A stretch of 64,000 bases of DNA from the NCBI RefSeq assembly GCF_003148845.1, contig NZ_QGHA01000001.1, positions 620,001-684,000 on the forward strand. Direction: 5' to 3'. The stretch is from Mucilaginibacter oryzae. Its GTDB lineage: Bacteria > Bacteroidota > Bacteroidia > Sphingobacteriales > Sphingobacteriaceae. Each line of letters begins with the position of its first letter. Position 1 is the first letter of the stretch. The notes under the pieces are model-generated. The model did no database searches and had not been told where the DNA came from. It saw nothing but the letters and a program-made list of their open reading frames with translations. Positions 44,715-53,022 of the stretch are shown piece after piece. The position numbers and the translations under genes are program-made.

Positions 44715-45884
44715 ATGTTCACAACAAAAACCATAGATAAATTTAACGGCCTGGAAACGCCGTTTTACTACTACGACCTGGAAGTGCTGAAAAACACTTT
44801 AAGCGCCTGCCGCGATGCCTCGGCAAAACACGGCTTCCATGTGCATTATGCCATGAAGGCTAACTTCAACCCTAAAGTTATCGATACCATTCAAACGTAC
44901 GGGTTTGGCGCCGATTGCGTGAGCGGCGGCGAAGTGAAGGCGGCTATTGAACACGGCTTTGATAAAAGCAAGGTGGTATTTGCAGGTGTAGGAAAATCAG
45001 ACAGGGAAATAAACATTGCGCTTGATGCAGATATATTCTGCTTCAACGTTGAATCGATCCAGGAGCTTTTTATTATCGACGGATTGGCTAAAGCCAAAAA
45101 CAAAAAAGCCGGTGTAGCCATCCGGATCAACCCTAATGTAGACGCCCATACCCACCATTTTATCACCACCGGCCTGGATGAAAATAAATTCGGGATCAAT
45201 ACCTGGCAACTGCCGGATGTTGCCGCGGCTTTACGCAAATGCGATAACCTGCAGTTTTTAGGCATCCACTTCCACATCGGCTCTCAAATTACCGACCTGG
45301 AGGTGTACAAAAACCTGTGCACCCGGATTAACGAAATGCAGGACTGGTTTGAAGACCGCGGCTTCCCGGTAAAAGTATTAAATACGGGCGGCGGACTTGG
45401 TGTTGATTATTACCATCCGGATACTAACATTGCCGATTTTGAAGCCTATTTTCAGGTGTTTAAAAACTTTTTGAACGTTAAACCGGGCCAGGAAGTGCAT
45501 TTTGAGCTTGGCCGCGCATTGGTTGCCCAAAGCGCATCGCTGATCTCGAGGGTGTTGTATGTTAAAAACGGTCAGAAAAAGAATTTCCTGATCCTTGATG
45601 CCGGCATGACGGAACTGATCCGCCCGATGCTTTACCAGGCTTACCATCAGATAGAGAATTTGAGTCGGAAGTCAGAAAGTCCGGAAGTCAGAAAGTCTGA
45701 AAGTTTAAAATATGACGTTGTCGGTCCGATATGTGAGAGCACCGATTGTTTCCAGAAAGATGTTTCGTTGCCCGAATCGTTCCGCGGCGATCTGATAGCT
45801 GTGCGTACTGCCGGTGCCTATGGTGAGGTGATGGCCTCGGGCTATAACCTGCGCGATAAAGTGGGTTCTGTGTATTCGGAATAG
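44715..45884 (+). CDS. lysA: Diaminopimelate decarboxylase with an in-frame low-complexity insert
   Basis: A 389-residue PLP enzyme that makes lysine from meso-diaminopimelate. Lys48 (HYAMKANFNP) binds PLP, GIHFHIGSQ and LNTGGGLGVDY form the barrel phosphate site, and Cys340 (GPICESTDCF) with AGAYGEVMASGYN complete the active site. Between PMLYQAYHQIENL and KYDVVGPICE the protein has an extra hydrophilic stretch (residues 317-331, SRKSESPEVRKSESL) coded by a purine-rich tandem repeat at 45661-45706. It sits at a surface loop, so the enzyme is probably still active. Confidence 0.92.
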   Translation: MFTTKTIDKFNGLETPFYYYDLEVLKNTLSACRDASAKHGFHVHYAMKANFNPKVIDTIQTYGFGADCVSGGEVKAAIEHGFDKSKVVFAGVGKSDREINIALDADIFCFNVESIQELFIIDGLAKAKNKKAGVAIRINPNVDAHTHHFITTGLDENKFGINTWQLPDVAAALRKCDNLQFLGIHFHIGSQITDLEVYKNLCTRINEMQDWFEDRGFPVKVLNTGGGLGVDYYHPDTNIADFEAYFQVFKNFLNVKPGQEVHFELGRALVAQSASLISRVLYVKNGQKKNFLILDAGMTELIRPMLYQAYHQIENLSRKSESPEVRKSESLKYDVVGPICESTDCFQKDVSLPESFRGDLIAVRTAGAYGEVMASGYNLRDKVGSVYSE

Positions 45885-45950
45885 TTATTCAAAGTCAACC
45901 CGGTACATAAGCCTTGTAATAAGTGGCTTCGGCCAATGGCAATAAGTTTT

Positions 45951-45990
45951 CAAGGGTGTATCTATGCGGAATAGTACACCCTTGCTTTTA
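45951..45990 (+). terminator. Intrinsic terminator of lysA
   Basis: A perfect 10-bp stem, CAAGGGTGTA (45951-45960) with TACACCCTTG (45975-45984), 14-nt loop, followed by CTTTTA. Confidence 0.65.
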
Positions 45991-46027
45991 CGCGTTAAAT
46001 ATTAATAATAGAAATGAGCCTCCGGGT

Positions 46028-46681
46028 TTAGCGCACCAGCCCGTCAAAAAAGCTACCTGTAAAATCGGCCGCGAAATGGATTATATTTCCCAATGCAGCA
46101 AACTCCGCCTCCTCATGCGTGGTTGTGAGCACAACGGCTTTCATACCGGCGTTGGCCGCGGCTTCGGCGCCCTTGGGCACATCCTCAAACACCAGGCAAT
46201 CGGTTGATGGCGTATTCAATAGCTCAGCGGCCTTCAAAAATGTTTCGGGGTGGGGCTTGCTCAGCTCCACATCGTCGGCACTAACAATCGCCTTAAAATA
46301 ATGACGGATATTCAGGTTATCCAACACAAAATCGATATTAAAAGGAATAGCCGCCGATCCGATAGCCATCGGGATCCCTTGCTGATAAGCGGCTTCCAAA
46401 AACTCTTGTAAACCGGGCAAAAGCGCCAGGTGCGGCAAAAATTCATCCTGGTAACGCTGCTCTTTCAAAATAGAGAGCCGGTCCATCTCTTCCACCGTAA
46501 AACGATCCGGACCAAACATACGCCTCAATACTTCCTGGTTTTTACCGTACATCTGCGGCTTTACCTCATCCCAGGTAAAGTTGCCGCCAAGGTCGTTATT
46601 TAAAAGGTATTGCCAGGCTTTGGTGTGATAAGGCATGTCGTTAATCATGGTGCCGTTAAGGTCGAAAATAAAGGCCTTCAT
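46028..46681 (-). CDS. HAD-superfamily phosphatase, beta-phosphoglucomutase-like
   Basis: A 217-residue protein with a four-helix cap of the subclass IA type. Motif I is FDLNGTMIND: the nucleophile Asp7 is present but the usual second Asp (DxDGT) is Asn9. Motif II is IGSAAIP near 117, motif III Lys at SKPHPETF near 146, and motif IV FEDVPKGAEAA near 165. It probably acts on a small sugar phosphate. The Asn change affects the general acid/base position, so phosphatase activity may be slow or altered. Confidence 0.87.
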   Translation of the reverse strand: MKAFIFDLNGTMINDMPYHTKAWQYLLNNDLGGNFTWDEVKPQMYGKNQEVLRRMFGPDRFTVEEMDRLSILKEQRYQDEFLPHLALLPGLQEFLEAAYQQGIPMAIGSAAIPFNIDFVLDNLNIRHYFKAIVSADDVELSKPHPETFLKAAELLNTPSTDCLVFEDVPKGAEAAANAGMKAVVLTTTHEEAEFAALGNIIHFAADFTGSFFDGLVR

Positions 46682-46764
46682 TTTGTATTGTTCAATTTTA
46701 ATTAAAGTTTTGAAACCGATAGCGCTTTCCGGCGCAAACTTAAGTTTTTAAAAACTAAAACATG

Positions 46765-46795
46765 GTTGTGCCCGTACATTACTTAAACACATTTG
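46765..46795 (+). promoter_or_regulatory. Promoter of the candidate small RNA
   Basis: GTTG at 46765-46768, exactly 19 bases, then CACATTTG at 46788-46795 (7 of 8 to TAnnTTTG). The same near-consensus form (TTTG, 19 bases, CATCTTTG) occurs before the 57187 gene. Confidence 0.45.
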
Positions 46796-46800
46796 ATATA

Positions 46801-46918
46801 AAGGCATCGTCCTGAACAGGATGTAAAATACGGCTAATTAATAAGATGGTAAGTTGAGGTTGTTTTGTGCGCTTATTTTTTAGCAAGCCCTTTAGCCATA
46901 AGGCCAAAGGGCTTTTTT
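46801..46918 (+). ncRNA. Candidate small RNA, about 118 nt
   Basis: Bounded by the promoter at 46765-46795 and the terminator hairpin at 46886-46918. An internal TCCTGAACAGGA hairpin lies near 46810. The two ATGs inside meet stop codons at once (ATG TAA; ATG GTA AGT TGA), so it is non-coding. No known family is recognised. Confidence 0.45.
46886..46918 (+). terminator. Orphan intrinsic terminator
   Basis: AGCCCTTTAGCC, loop ATAA, GGCCAAAGGGCT (about 11 pairs, one mismatch), then TTTTTT. No plus-strand protein gene lies upstream within 1 kb. Confidence 0.75.
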
Positions 46919-47155
46919 AAGCCTGTAGTTTGTAAATACAGCCTGTTCGCATAATTCAAATCAGTTGAACATTATCCTGTTGATGCTTATTAATCCGCCC
47001 CAATGTTACACCACTGTTACAAAAAATAATTGTTATTTTTACACTTTCAACATCTGTAATACAATCTATTGCGTATTTAAAATAACAGGTGTGTTAGGAT
47101 CAGCGGTAAGGTAGCCTGTTTAAACGTTAAAAATTCTACTAATAATCCTTACATA

Positions 47156-48292
47156 ATGAATAGCGAACCCCTGCGCCTGCGTACCGTTAAAAGATTTAAG
47201 GATCTGAGCGACGATATTACAGTTGATTTGAATGAAATAGTGAGCCTCGCGGCTGACATTTGTAATACCTCCGCTGCGCTTGTCACGTTGCTTGATGCTG
47301 ATACGCAGTGGTTTAAAGCCGCCATTGGTACCGAAATAACCTGCACCCCGCGCGAGGTTGCGTTTTGCAACCACACCATAGTTCAAACCGAGGTATTGGT
47401 AGTGCCCGATTTATTGAACGATGAGCGTTTTTGCAATAACCCCATGGTTACGGGGCCTGTAGCCGCAAGGTTTTACGCCGGTGCGCCGCTCATTACCAAA
47501 AACGGCCATGCCGTAGGAAGTTTATGTGTAATTGATTTTAAACCCGGCCAATTAAGCGAGCGGCAGGTTAAAGCTTTAAAAGGTTTGGCTAAACAGGTAA
47601 TCAACCTGATGGAACTTAACTGGAGCCTGCAATCGTTAGAGCAGCAGCACAAAAAGGTTCAAACGCAAAAAGCATCCATCACCGAATCGGAAATGAAGCT
47701 TAAGGCGATTTTTGACAGCTCGATAGATACCCATATCCTGGTTAACCGCCAACTTGAGATCATGGCCTTCAATAAATCGGCCGCGGCGCTGATGAAAACA
47801 CTGTACAATAAAAAAATCACCAGGGGCGATAACCTGGCAGATTTTACCGACCCGGCCATCAGGAGCAGTTTTTTAAAACACTTTGCCGCTGCCCTGAGCG
47901 GCCGGACAGTAAAACGTGAATGGCAGCTTTTATGCGGAACGCCAAATGCCTGCTGGAAAGAGACCACCTTTGTACCGGTAAAGAACAACAATGACCAGGT
48001 GATCGGCGTTGCTATCAATTCGACGGATATTACCACCCGGAAACGTCACGAAGAACAGATCAATATCCAAAACGAGGCGCTTAACCGTATAGCCATCATT
48101 CAATCGCATGAACTACGGCGGCCGGTAGCTTCGCTGCTGGGTATGATCGACCTGATGCGCCTTGAAAATATCCACTTCAGCTATTTTAATATGATGGAAC
48201 ACACCGTTAACGAGCTGGATGAAAAGATCAGGGGTATTGTTAAAGATTCGGAAAATACCATACAGGGGCGGCACCTGGCTATAGTGGCCTAA
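47156..48292 (+). CDS. GAF-PAS protein ending in a HisKA-like domain, no ATPase domain
   Basis: A 378-residue soluble protein: a GAF domain (about 20-155; ICNTSAALVTLLDADTQWF, FCNHTI, DLLNDERFCNNPMVTG, GSLCVIDFKPG), a coiled linker, a PAS domain (about 180-295; FDSSIDTHILVNRQLEIMAF), then a HisKA-like helix pair with His318 (IIQSHELRRPVASLLGMI). It stops about 60 residues later, before any N, G1 or G2 box of the kinase catalytic domain. Such a protein could receive or relay phosphate or dimerise with other kinases. The frame is intact, ending at TAA 48290-48292. Confidence 0.85.
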   Translation: MNSEPLRLRTVKRFKDLSDDITVDLNEIVSLAADICNTSAALVTLLDADTQWFKAAIGTEITCTPREVAFCNHTIVQTEVLVVPDLLNDERFCNNPMVTGPVAARFYAGAPLITKNGHAVGSLCVIDFKPGQLSERQVKALKGLAKQVINLMELNWSLQSLEQQHKKVQTQKASITESEMKLKAIFDSSIDTHILVNRQLEIMAFNKSAAALMKTLYNKKITRGDNLADFTDPAIRSSFLKHFAAALSGRTVKREWQLLCGTPNACWKETTFVPVKNNNDQVIGVAINSTDITTRKRHEEQINIQNEALNRIAIIQSHELRRPVASLLGMIDLMRLENIHFSYFNMMEHTVNELDEKIRGIVKDSENTIQGRHLAIVA

Positions 48293-48413
48293 AAATAAAC
48301 AACTTAGCAGCATTTACAACCAACTGCTATTTAGCAGCTTTCTAAATAAAGCTTTCGGGCTTGCTTTATTACGCTAAATTATGCCTACCTTGGGCGCATT
48401 AATTAATAAAATA

Positions 48414-48608
48414 ATGCAAAATCAAGGAACAGTAAAATTCTTCAATGAAACAAAAGGTTTCGGATTTATAGTGCCAAGCAATGGCGGTCCGGATGTATTT
48501 GTTCATTCAACAGGCCTAATTGACGAAATCCGTGAAAACGACAACGTAGAATACGAGGTTGAAAACGGTCGTAAAGGCTTGAACGCGGTAAATGTAAAAG
48601 TTATATAA
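48414..48608 (+). CDS. Cold-shock domain protein (CspA family)
   Basis: A 64-residue protein from ATG 48414 (MQNQGTVKFFNETKGFGFIV), with RNP-1 (KGFGFI) and RNP-2 (DVFVH) motifs. An in-frame ATG at 48381 would add 11 residues not seen in the family. It is an RNA chaperone that melts mRNA structure, as in cold adaptation. It has a strong terminator immediately after. Confidence 0.93.
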   Translation: MQNQGTVKFFNETKGFGFIVPSNGGPDVFVHSTGLIDEIRENDNVEYEVENGRKGLNAVNVKVI

Positions 48609-48633
48609 TTATAATATAAATCATTAAGCCTAC

Positions 48634-48662
48634 AGGCACCCATTTTTATGGGTGCCTTTTTT
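48634..48662 (+). terminator. Intrinsic terminator of the cold-shock gene
   Basis: AGGCACCCAT (48634-48643), loop TTTT, ATGGGTGCCT (48648-48657), then a T run: 10 perfect pairs. Confidence 0.85.
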
Positions 48663-48789
48663 GTGCGCTTTTGTTAACAATTAAACTACTGCAAATTAAT
48701 GTTTAACTGTTACCTTCAAAATAAAACTGGCATTGTTGTTGTTTAATCAGTTGTATCATAAATCGTCTACACATAAACAAATAAAAAAC

Positions 48790-49176
48790 ATGAAAGATCA
48801 AGCAAAAGTTATAGCAGCATTATTAATAGGTGCAGCTGCAGGTGCGGCTTTGGGTTTGCTATTGGCTCCGGAAAAAGGAACTGAGCTAAGGGGTGATATT
48901 GCAGATTATATCAACGATTTGGTTGATGATGCAAAAACCAAAGCTCAAAACACAGCAAAAGATATTAAAGAATATAGCGGCAACGTTATTGACAAAGCTA
49001 AAAGCAAATTTAACGGCACCGTTAGCGACCTTTGGGACGCGAAAGACAATGCCGTTGATGTAGCTAAATCAACCATAAACGATGCTGCCGGTAAAGCCGC
49101 TGATGCTGCCGACAGTGCAAAAGCAAAAGTTAAAGAAACAGCAAACGACTGGAACAATTCAGTACAGAATGCATAA
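48790..49176 (+). CDS. YtxH domain protein
   Basis: A 128-residue protein from ATG 48790 (MKDQAKVIAALLIGAAAGAA). A glycine/alanine-rich N-terminal helix followed by LLLAPEKGTELRGDI is the YtxH signature. The remainder is a long charged Ala/Lys/Asp helix with repeated AK/AA-D motifs, resembling LEA-like stress proteins. It is membrane-anchored or peripheral and likely induced by general stress, as for Bacillus YtxH (known family). An in-frame start at 48733 would break the family N-terminus. Confidence 0.87.
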   Translation: MKDQAKVIAALLIGAAAGAALGLLLAPEKGTELRGDIADYINDLVDDAKTKAQNTAKDIKEYSGNVIDKAKSKFNGTVSDLWDAKDNAVDVAKSTINDAAGKAADAADSAKAKVKETANDWNNSVQNA

Positions 49177-49198
49177 TATTTAGTACTATCATAAAAAA

Positions 49199-49230
49199 CA
49201 AAACCCGGTTTAGGCCGGGTTTTGTTTTTT
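49199..49230. terminator. Bidirectional terminator between YtxH and M1 peptidase genes
   Basis: CAAAACCCGG (49199-49208), loop TTTAGG, CCGGGTTTTG (49215-49224): 10 perfect pairs, with TTTTTT on the plus side and a T run on the minus side. Confidence 0.85.
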
Positions 49231-49243
49231 ATAGCAGGTTTTA

Positions 49244-51109
49244 TTATTTGCTCCAGGTGTTATCGCCTTCGGTAGCATCCATAAATATCCCGCCGTCAAG
49301 CCTTACCGATTTAACGGCTTTGGCTGTTTTTATGTTTACAGCTATGGCTTTCTGATCTTTTTCCCATACAGCCGGGGTTTGGTGCAGTGTTTCGGTACTG
49401 CCGTCTTCATAAGTTACCTTTACATCAAACGGTACCACAAAGCCGCCAACATTTTTGATGGCTAAGGTATAACCGCCGACAGCCTTAGTTACACTTTTAA
49501 GCGACAGATCGATATAGTAATTGGTAAAGAACCAGTTATTGAAAAACCAGTTGAGGTTTTTACCTGTGATACTGTTAACCGAGTTAAAATAATCCCACGG
49601 AATAGGGTGCTTACCATGCCAGCGGTCCATATAGCCGTGCAGGGCTTTTCTGAACATGTCATCGCCCAGCATATCTTTCAAGGCAAAGTAGCTTAATGAT
49701 GGTTTACCGTACGAGTTGTTGCCATATCCGCCGCGCAGTTCACTCGATGGTGTAATTACGGGAAGGTCTTCGGCTGTGGCAGCATCATGGATCCAACCGT
49801 TAACCCTGAACATTTTATACAAGGCCTCAGCTTTTTCCTTGCCGACTTCTGAAGTGCCTATAAGCAGCTCGAAAGTTGTGGCCCAGCCCTCGTCCATAAA
49901 GGCGTAACGGCTTTCATTAATACCCATATAAAAAGGAAAATAGGTATGGGCAATTTCATGATCCTGAACAAACTGCGAAAAACGCACATCGTCGGTGTGG
50001 CTGTCGTTCACCATCATAGGGTATTCCATATCTGCAAAACCCTGAAACGAGGTCATTTTAGGAAAAGGATACGGTACGCCCGGCCAATTGTGCGAAAGCC
50101 AGCTCAGTGAATTGCGACCGTTTTGTACAGCATGGTGAAAATCTTCCGAACTATCTAAAAAAGCGGCCTGCATACTGGCCCGGCGGTGCGTAGCATCATC
50201 AACCACAACGCTGGCAGCATCCCACACATAATGGTCGCTGATGCCTACAGCCATGTCACTGATCTCGTTAGCTGTCCATACCCAGGTATTGAAGTCTTTT
50301 TGCGCGGTTACCTTATGCGCGGCCAGTTCTGAAGCGGAGGCCACGTGTATTGTCGAATCGCTGGTAAATGAGGCCTGCAGGCGTTTGGCGTACTCGGGCT
50401 GCAATACTTCATCAGGGTTTTGCAGGGTGCCGGTTGCCCAAACCACATAGTTTTTAGGCGCTGCTACACGCAGCTTGTAATTGTTAAAGTCGTTATAAAA
50501 CTCCTGCGCATCTAAAAACGGCAGCCTGTCCCATCCGTTGTAGTCATCGTATACCGATACCCTTGGATAAAAATAAGCAAGATAGCAGGTGGTTGAATCG
50601 ATCATACCTTCCCGTCCGCTTTCTTTCGAGATTTCGAAGTGCCAGCCGATATCAAGCTTAACCGAGTCATGCGGCATTAACGGTTTGGTTAAAGGCACCC
50701 ACTGGTTGGTTGAGGTAGAAGGAACTTTTTTGGCTTCGCCATTCACCGAAAAATTATCGAACTGGATACCGGGAGTAAGGTAATCGGCACCTGCATCGCC
50801 CATGCGGGCAACACCCGGTTTATGAATATTAACAATCAGCTTCATGTTGAGCCTTTTCAGCGTATCAGGGCTGTTGTTGATATAAATGATTTGCTCTGTT
50901 CCTTTTAACGAGCGGCTTTGCGGGATAGCCGTAATACTGATATCATATTTGCCCGTATTTTGCCAGTACTTTTTGCCGGGGCGCCCATCGGCAGACCGGG
51001 TTTCCTTTTGATAAGCCTTTTGTATATCGCGGGGCATATACAGGCTTTGCGCCTTAGCCTGCACCAAAATAAAGCAGGATACGGCCGATAAAATAATAGG
51101 TTTGATCAT
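49244..51109 (-). CDS. Secreted M1-family aminopeptidase
   Basis: A 621-residue protein with a signal peptide (ends AKAQ, residue 21). The gluzincin zinc site is complete: His384-Glu385-x-x-His388 (HEIAH) and Glu407 (MDEGWA), with the exact x18 spacing. GFADMEYPMMVND at 357-369 takes the place of the GAMEN exopeptidase motif, as in several Bacteroidota M1 proteins. It probably trims N-terminal residues from peptides in the periplasm. It appears monocistronic. Confidence 0.9.
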   Translation of the reverse strand: MIKPIILSAVSCFILVQAKAQSLYMPRDIQKAYQKETRSADGRPGKKYWQNTGKYDISITAIPQSRSLKGTEQIIYINNSPDTLKRLNMKLIVNIHKPGVARMGDAGADYLTPGIQFDNFSVNGEAKKVPSTSTNQWVPLTKPLMPHDSVKLDIGWHFEISKESGREGMIDSTTCYLAYFYPRVSVYDDYNGWDRLPFLDAQEFYNDFNNYKLRVAAPKNYVVWATGTLQNPDEVLQPEYAKRLQASFTSDSTIHVASASELAAHKVTAQKDFNTWVWTANEISDMAVGISDHYVWDAASVVVDDATHRRASMQAAFLDSSEDFHHAVQNGRNSLSWLSHNWPGVPYPFPKMTSFQGFADMEYPMMVNDSHTDDVRFSQFVQDHEIAHTYFPFYMGINESRYAFMDEGWATTFELLIGTSEVGKEKAEALYKMFRVNGWIHDAATAEDLPVITPSSELRGGYGNNSYGKPSLSYFALKDMLGDDMFRKALHGYMDRWHGKHPIPWDYFNSVNSITGKNLNWFFNNWFFTNYYIDLSLKSVTKAVGGYTLAIKNVGGFVVPFDVKVTYEDGSTETLHQTPAVWEKDQKAIAVNIKTAKAVKSVRLDGGIFMDATEGDNTWSK

Positions 51110-51284
51110 GTCGTCTTAAATTTTAACGGGCAATTTAATGCAATTGCATTAAATAACGATAGGCGGAAAACATTATTCGATTTTAAAATAGAAATACAAA
51201 CGTTATAGAAAATGCTATTTGTAACAAAGTTGTAACATTCTTTTTTTATAATTACATATCTTCTTTTTAACAAATATATTTTTT

Positions 51285-51292
51285 TTACTTTG
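51285..51292 (+). promoter_or_regulatory. Possible -7 element of a second candidate small RNA
   Basis: TTACTTTG is a 7 of 8 match to TAnnTTTG within a T-rich stretch. No TTTG box lies 19 bases upstream, so support is partial. Confidence 0.3.
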
Positions 51293-51297
51293 TCGCC

Positions 51298-51364
51298 AGT
51301 TATTTTAATAGGGGTATTAAATAACTAAATTTAAGCCATTCGCGCTATGCGGATGGCTTTTTTT
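51298..51364 (+). ncRNA. Candidate small RNA, about 65 nt, two hairpins
   Basis: Hairpin 1: AGTTATTTTAAT (51298-51309) with ATTAAATAACT (51316-51326), one bulged T, loop AGGGGT. Hairpin 2: AAGCCATTCGC (51333-51343) with GCGGATGGCTT (51349-51359), one G-U, followed by a T run. No ORF fits. The flanking genes are both on the minus strand, so hairpin 2 does not end either of them. Confidence 0.4.
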
Positions 51365-51390
51365 ATTTACCGGTATTTATTATTAAGTGT

Positions 51391-51897
51391 CTAATTAACA
51401 CTAATATATTCCTTAATGATCAGTGTAAAAAGCTCGTCATTATCAATCGACTCATCTTTACACTCGGTTAAAAGCTGTTTTGCCGTAGTATAATTTAGCT
51501 GTTCGGCAACCATAATAAGCATATGGCACGATGTAATATTAATATGCTCCAGCAATTGCAGGTACATCATAATATCCATATCCAACAGTACCGGAATAGA
51601 CTGCCCCTCATCTAAACAAAACTCATCTTTAACAATTGATTTTATGGGGTTGCAATTCTTATCAGACGGGGTTTCGCCGATAAGCTTATAAACCTGCTCC
51701 ATCCGCACAATCTGTTTTTTAACATCGTCCCAAAACTCCTGGAGAGCCTGTTGCAGGGCGTTGAATGATACAAGGCTTTTCAGGTGATCAAGATGGGCAT
51801 CCAGGTAGCATTTTCCAAAATAAATGCGGTTTAAGTTGTGAACGAATACCTGTTTTAGGGTATCCTGGCCAAGGGTTTTAGGTGTATCGTTGCTCAT
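51391..51897 (-). CDS. Ferritin-like DUF892 (YciE/YciF-type) protein
   Basis: A 168-residue all-helical protein. FWDDVKKQIVRMEQVYKLIG, then ETPSDKNCNPIKSIVKDEF (about 55-93) matches the DUF892 pattern of H-x3-Q-x2-R-L-E-x-V-F-x-x-x-G...C-x-x-M-x-x-x-x-x-E, and a second helix pair has MMYLQLLEHINITSCHMLIM. DUF892 proteins are ferritin-like and stress-associated. Several usual metal ligands are not obvious, so metal binding is uncertain. CAAACTTA at 51932-51939 gives an exact TAnnTTTG on the minus strand, 35 bp before the start. Confidence 0.7.
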   Translation of the reverse strand: MSNDTPKTLGQDTLKQVFVHNLNRIYFGKCYLDAHLDHLKSLVSFNALQQALQEFWDDVKKQIVRMEQVYKLIGETPSDKNCNPIKSIVKDEFCLDEGQSIPVLLDMDIMMYLQLLEHINITSCHMLIMVAEQLNYTTAKQLLTECKDESIDNDELFTLIIKEYISVN

Positions 51898-51989
51898 AGG
51901 TTAATATTAAAGACACGGCTAAATTTTCAATCAAACTTACTTTAAAAATCTGTATATTTTATTATTGCTGACAGTATGCCCGGATAAAT

Positions 51990-51997
51990 TACCTTTG
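51990..51997 (+). promoter_or_regulatory. -7 promoter element of the DUF2027-Smr gene
   Basis: TACCTTTG is an exact TAnnTTTG match, 20 bp before the ATG at 52017; a TTG lies at 51965-51967, 22 bases upstream. Confidence 0.5.
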
Positions 51998-52016
51998 CAT
52001 TATTGACACCAATGCT

Positions 52017-52970
52017 ATGAAATATAAATTAGGCGATTTTGTTCGGTTTGTTGATGAAAAAATGGAGGGTTTTGTAACCCGCATTATAGATGAGCAAATG
52101 ATAGGCGTTACCGGCGATGATGATTTTGAGATTCCGGTACTGGCAAGTAAGGTAACTTACGTGCATGGTTACGAGCCCGACGGCGGCAAAAAAAGCAGCG
52201 GCAACGGTACCGACGAAAAACCGGTGGCTTTAAGCGAATTTGTAAAAAACGGTGTTTACATTGGTGTGGCTGCCGATGAAAAAGCAAATTCGGTTGTTCA
52301 TTTTCACCTCATTAATGAAACCTCTTTTCAATTGCTGGCAACGTTAACTACCGATAAACAGCAGGTTTTTAAAGGTGAGTTTGCCGGAATTATTGCCCCG
52401 AAAGCCGCAGAAAAAATTTATTCGGCGCAACTGGCCGACCTGCAGGTTTGGCCTAAGTTTATTTTTAACGTATTGTTCAGCACCAAACAGAATATTGAAC
52501 CGCCTGCACCTTTAAGCATCCAGGAAAAATTTAAAGCTAAGGATTTTTCGACTACCAAGAAGAACCTCCCCTTATTGAATAAAGCAGGCTGGCTCATCAG
52601 GCTTGACGAACCCGAACTGGTTATTGACGCGCAAAAATTAAAAGAGAGCTTTTTTGAAAGCCCCGCCCAGAAAATTGTAGTCGAAAAACCGGTTAGCGAG
52701 GTAGACCTTCATATTGAGAAACTGCGGGATGATTACCAGTTTTTGGATAATTCAGAGATTATGAATATCCAGCTGGCCCATTTTCATAAAGCGCTGGATG
52801 CGGCCATTGTACACCAGCTGCCCGATATTACCTTTATTCACGGCGCCGGCAACGGCACACTGCGCAATGAACTGCACCGCCAGTTGGGTAAAAATAAAAA
52901 AGTGCAAACCTTTATGGATGCCCGTAAAGAGAAATTTGGTTACGGGGCAACTAAAGTATTGCTAAAGTAA
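52017..52970 (+). CDS. DUF2027 and Smr domain protein
   Basis: A 317-residue cytosolic protein. The N-terminal part (MKYKLGDFVRFVDEKMEGFV) and middle (about 75-160) fit DUF2027, a Bacteroidota family of unknown function. The C-terminal Smr domain (about 230-317) has EVDLHIEKL and FIHGAGNGTLRNELHRQL, the DLH and HGxGxG motifs. Smr domains bind or cut nucleic acid, often at stalled ribosomes or recombination intermediates. It is a different architecture from MutS2 at the window start. Confidence 0.9.
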   Translation: MKYKLGDFVRFVDEKMEGFVTRIIDEQMIGVTGDDDFEIPVLASKVTYVHGYEPDGGKKSSGNGTDEKPVALSEFVKNGVYIGVAADEKANSVVHFHLINETSFQLLATLTTDKQQVFKGEFAGIIAPKAAEKIYSAQLADLQVWPKFIFNVLFSTKQNIEPPAPLSIQEKFKAKDFSTTKKNLPLLNKAGWLIRLDEPELVIDAQKLKESFFESPAQKIVVEKPVSEVDLHIEKLRDDYQFLDNSEIMNIQLAHFHKALDAAIVHQLPDITFIHGAGNGTLRNELHRQLGKNKKVQTFMDARKEKFGYGATKVLLK

Positions 52971-52976
52971 CTCAAT

Positions 52977-53018
52977 AAAACCGAAACAGGATCGCGGCGG
53001 CGATCCTGTTTCGGTTTT
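52977..53018. terminator. Very strong bidirectional terminator
   Basis: A perfect 19-bp stem (52977-52995 with 53000-53018; AAAACCGAAACAGG... / ...CCTGTTTCGGTTTT) and a GGCG loop. The A/T ends give a T tract in both directions between the convergent DUF2027-Smr and GH29 genes. Confidence 0.9.
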
Positions 53019-53022
53019 ATAG

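Larger units (their letters stand above)
46682..47155. other. Intergenic region holding a candidate small RNA
   Basis: These 474 bp lie between divergent genes and contain no ORF of note. They hold a promoter (46765-46795) and an intrinsic terminator (46886-46918) in the plus direction with no protein gene between; see those entries. Confidence 0.5.
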
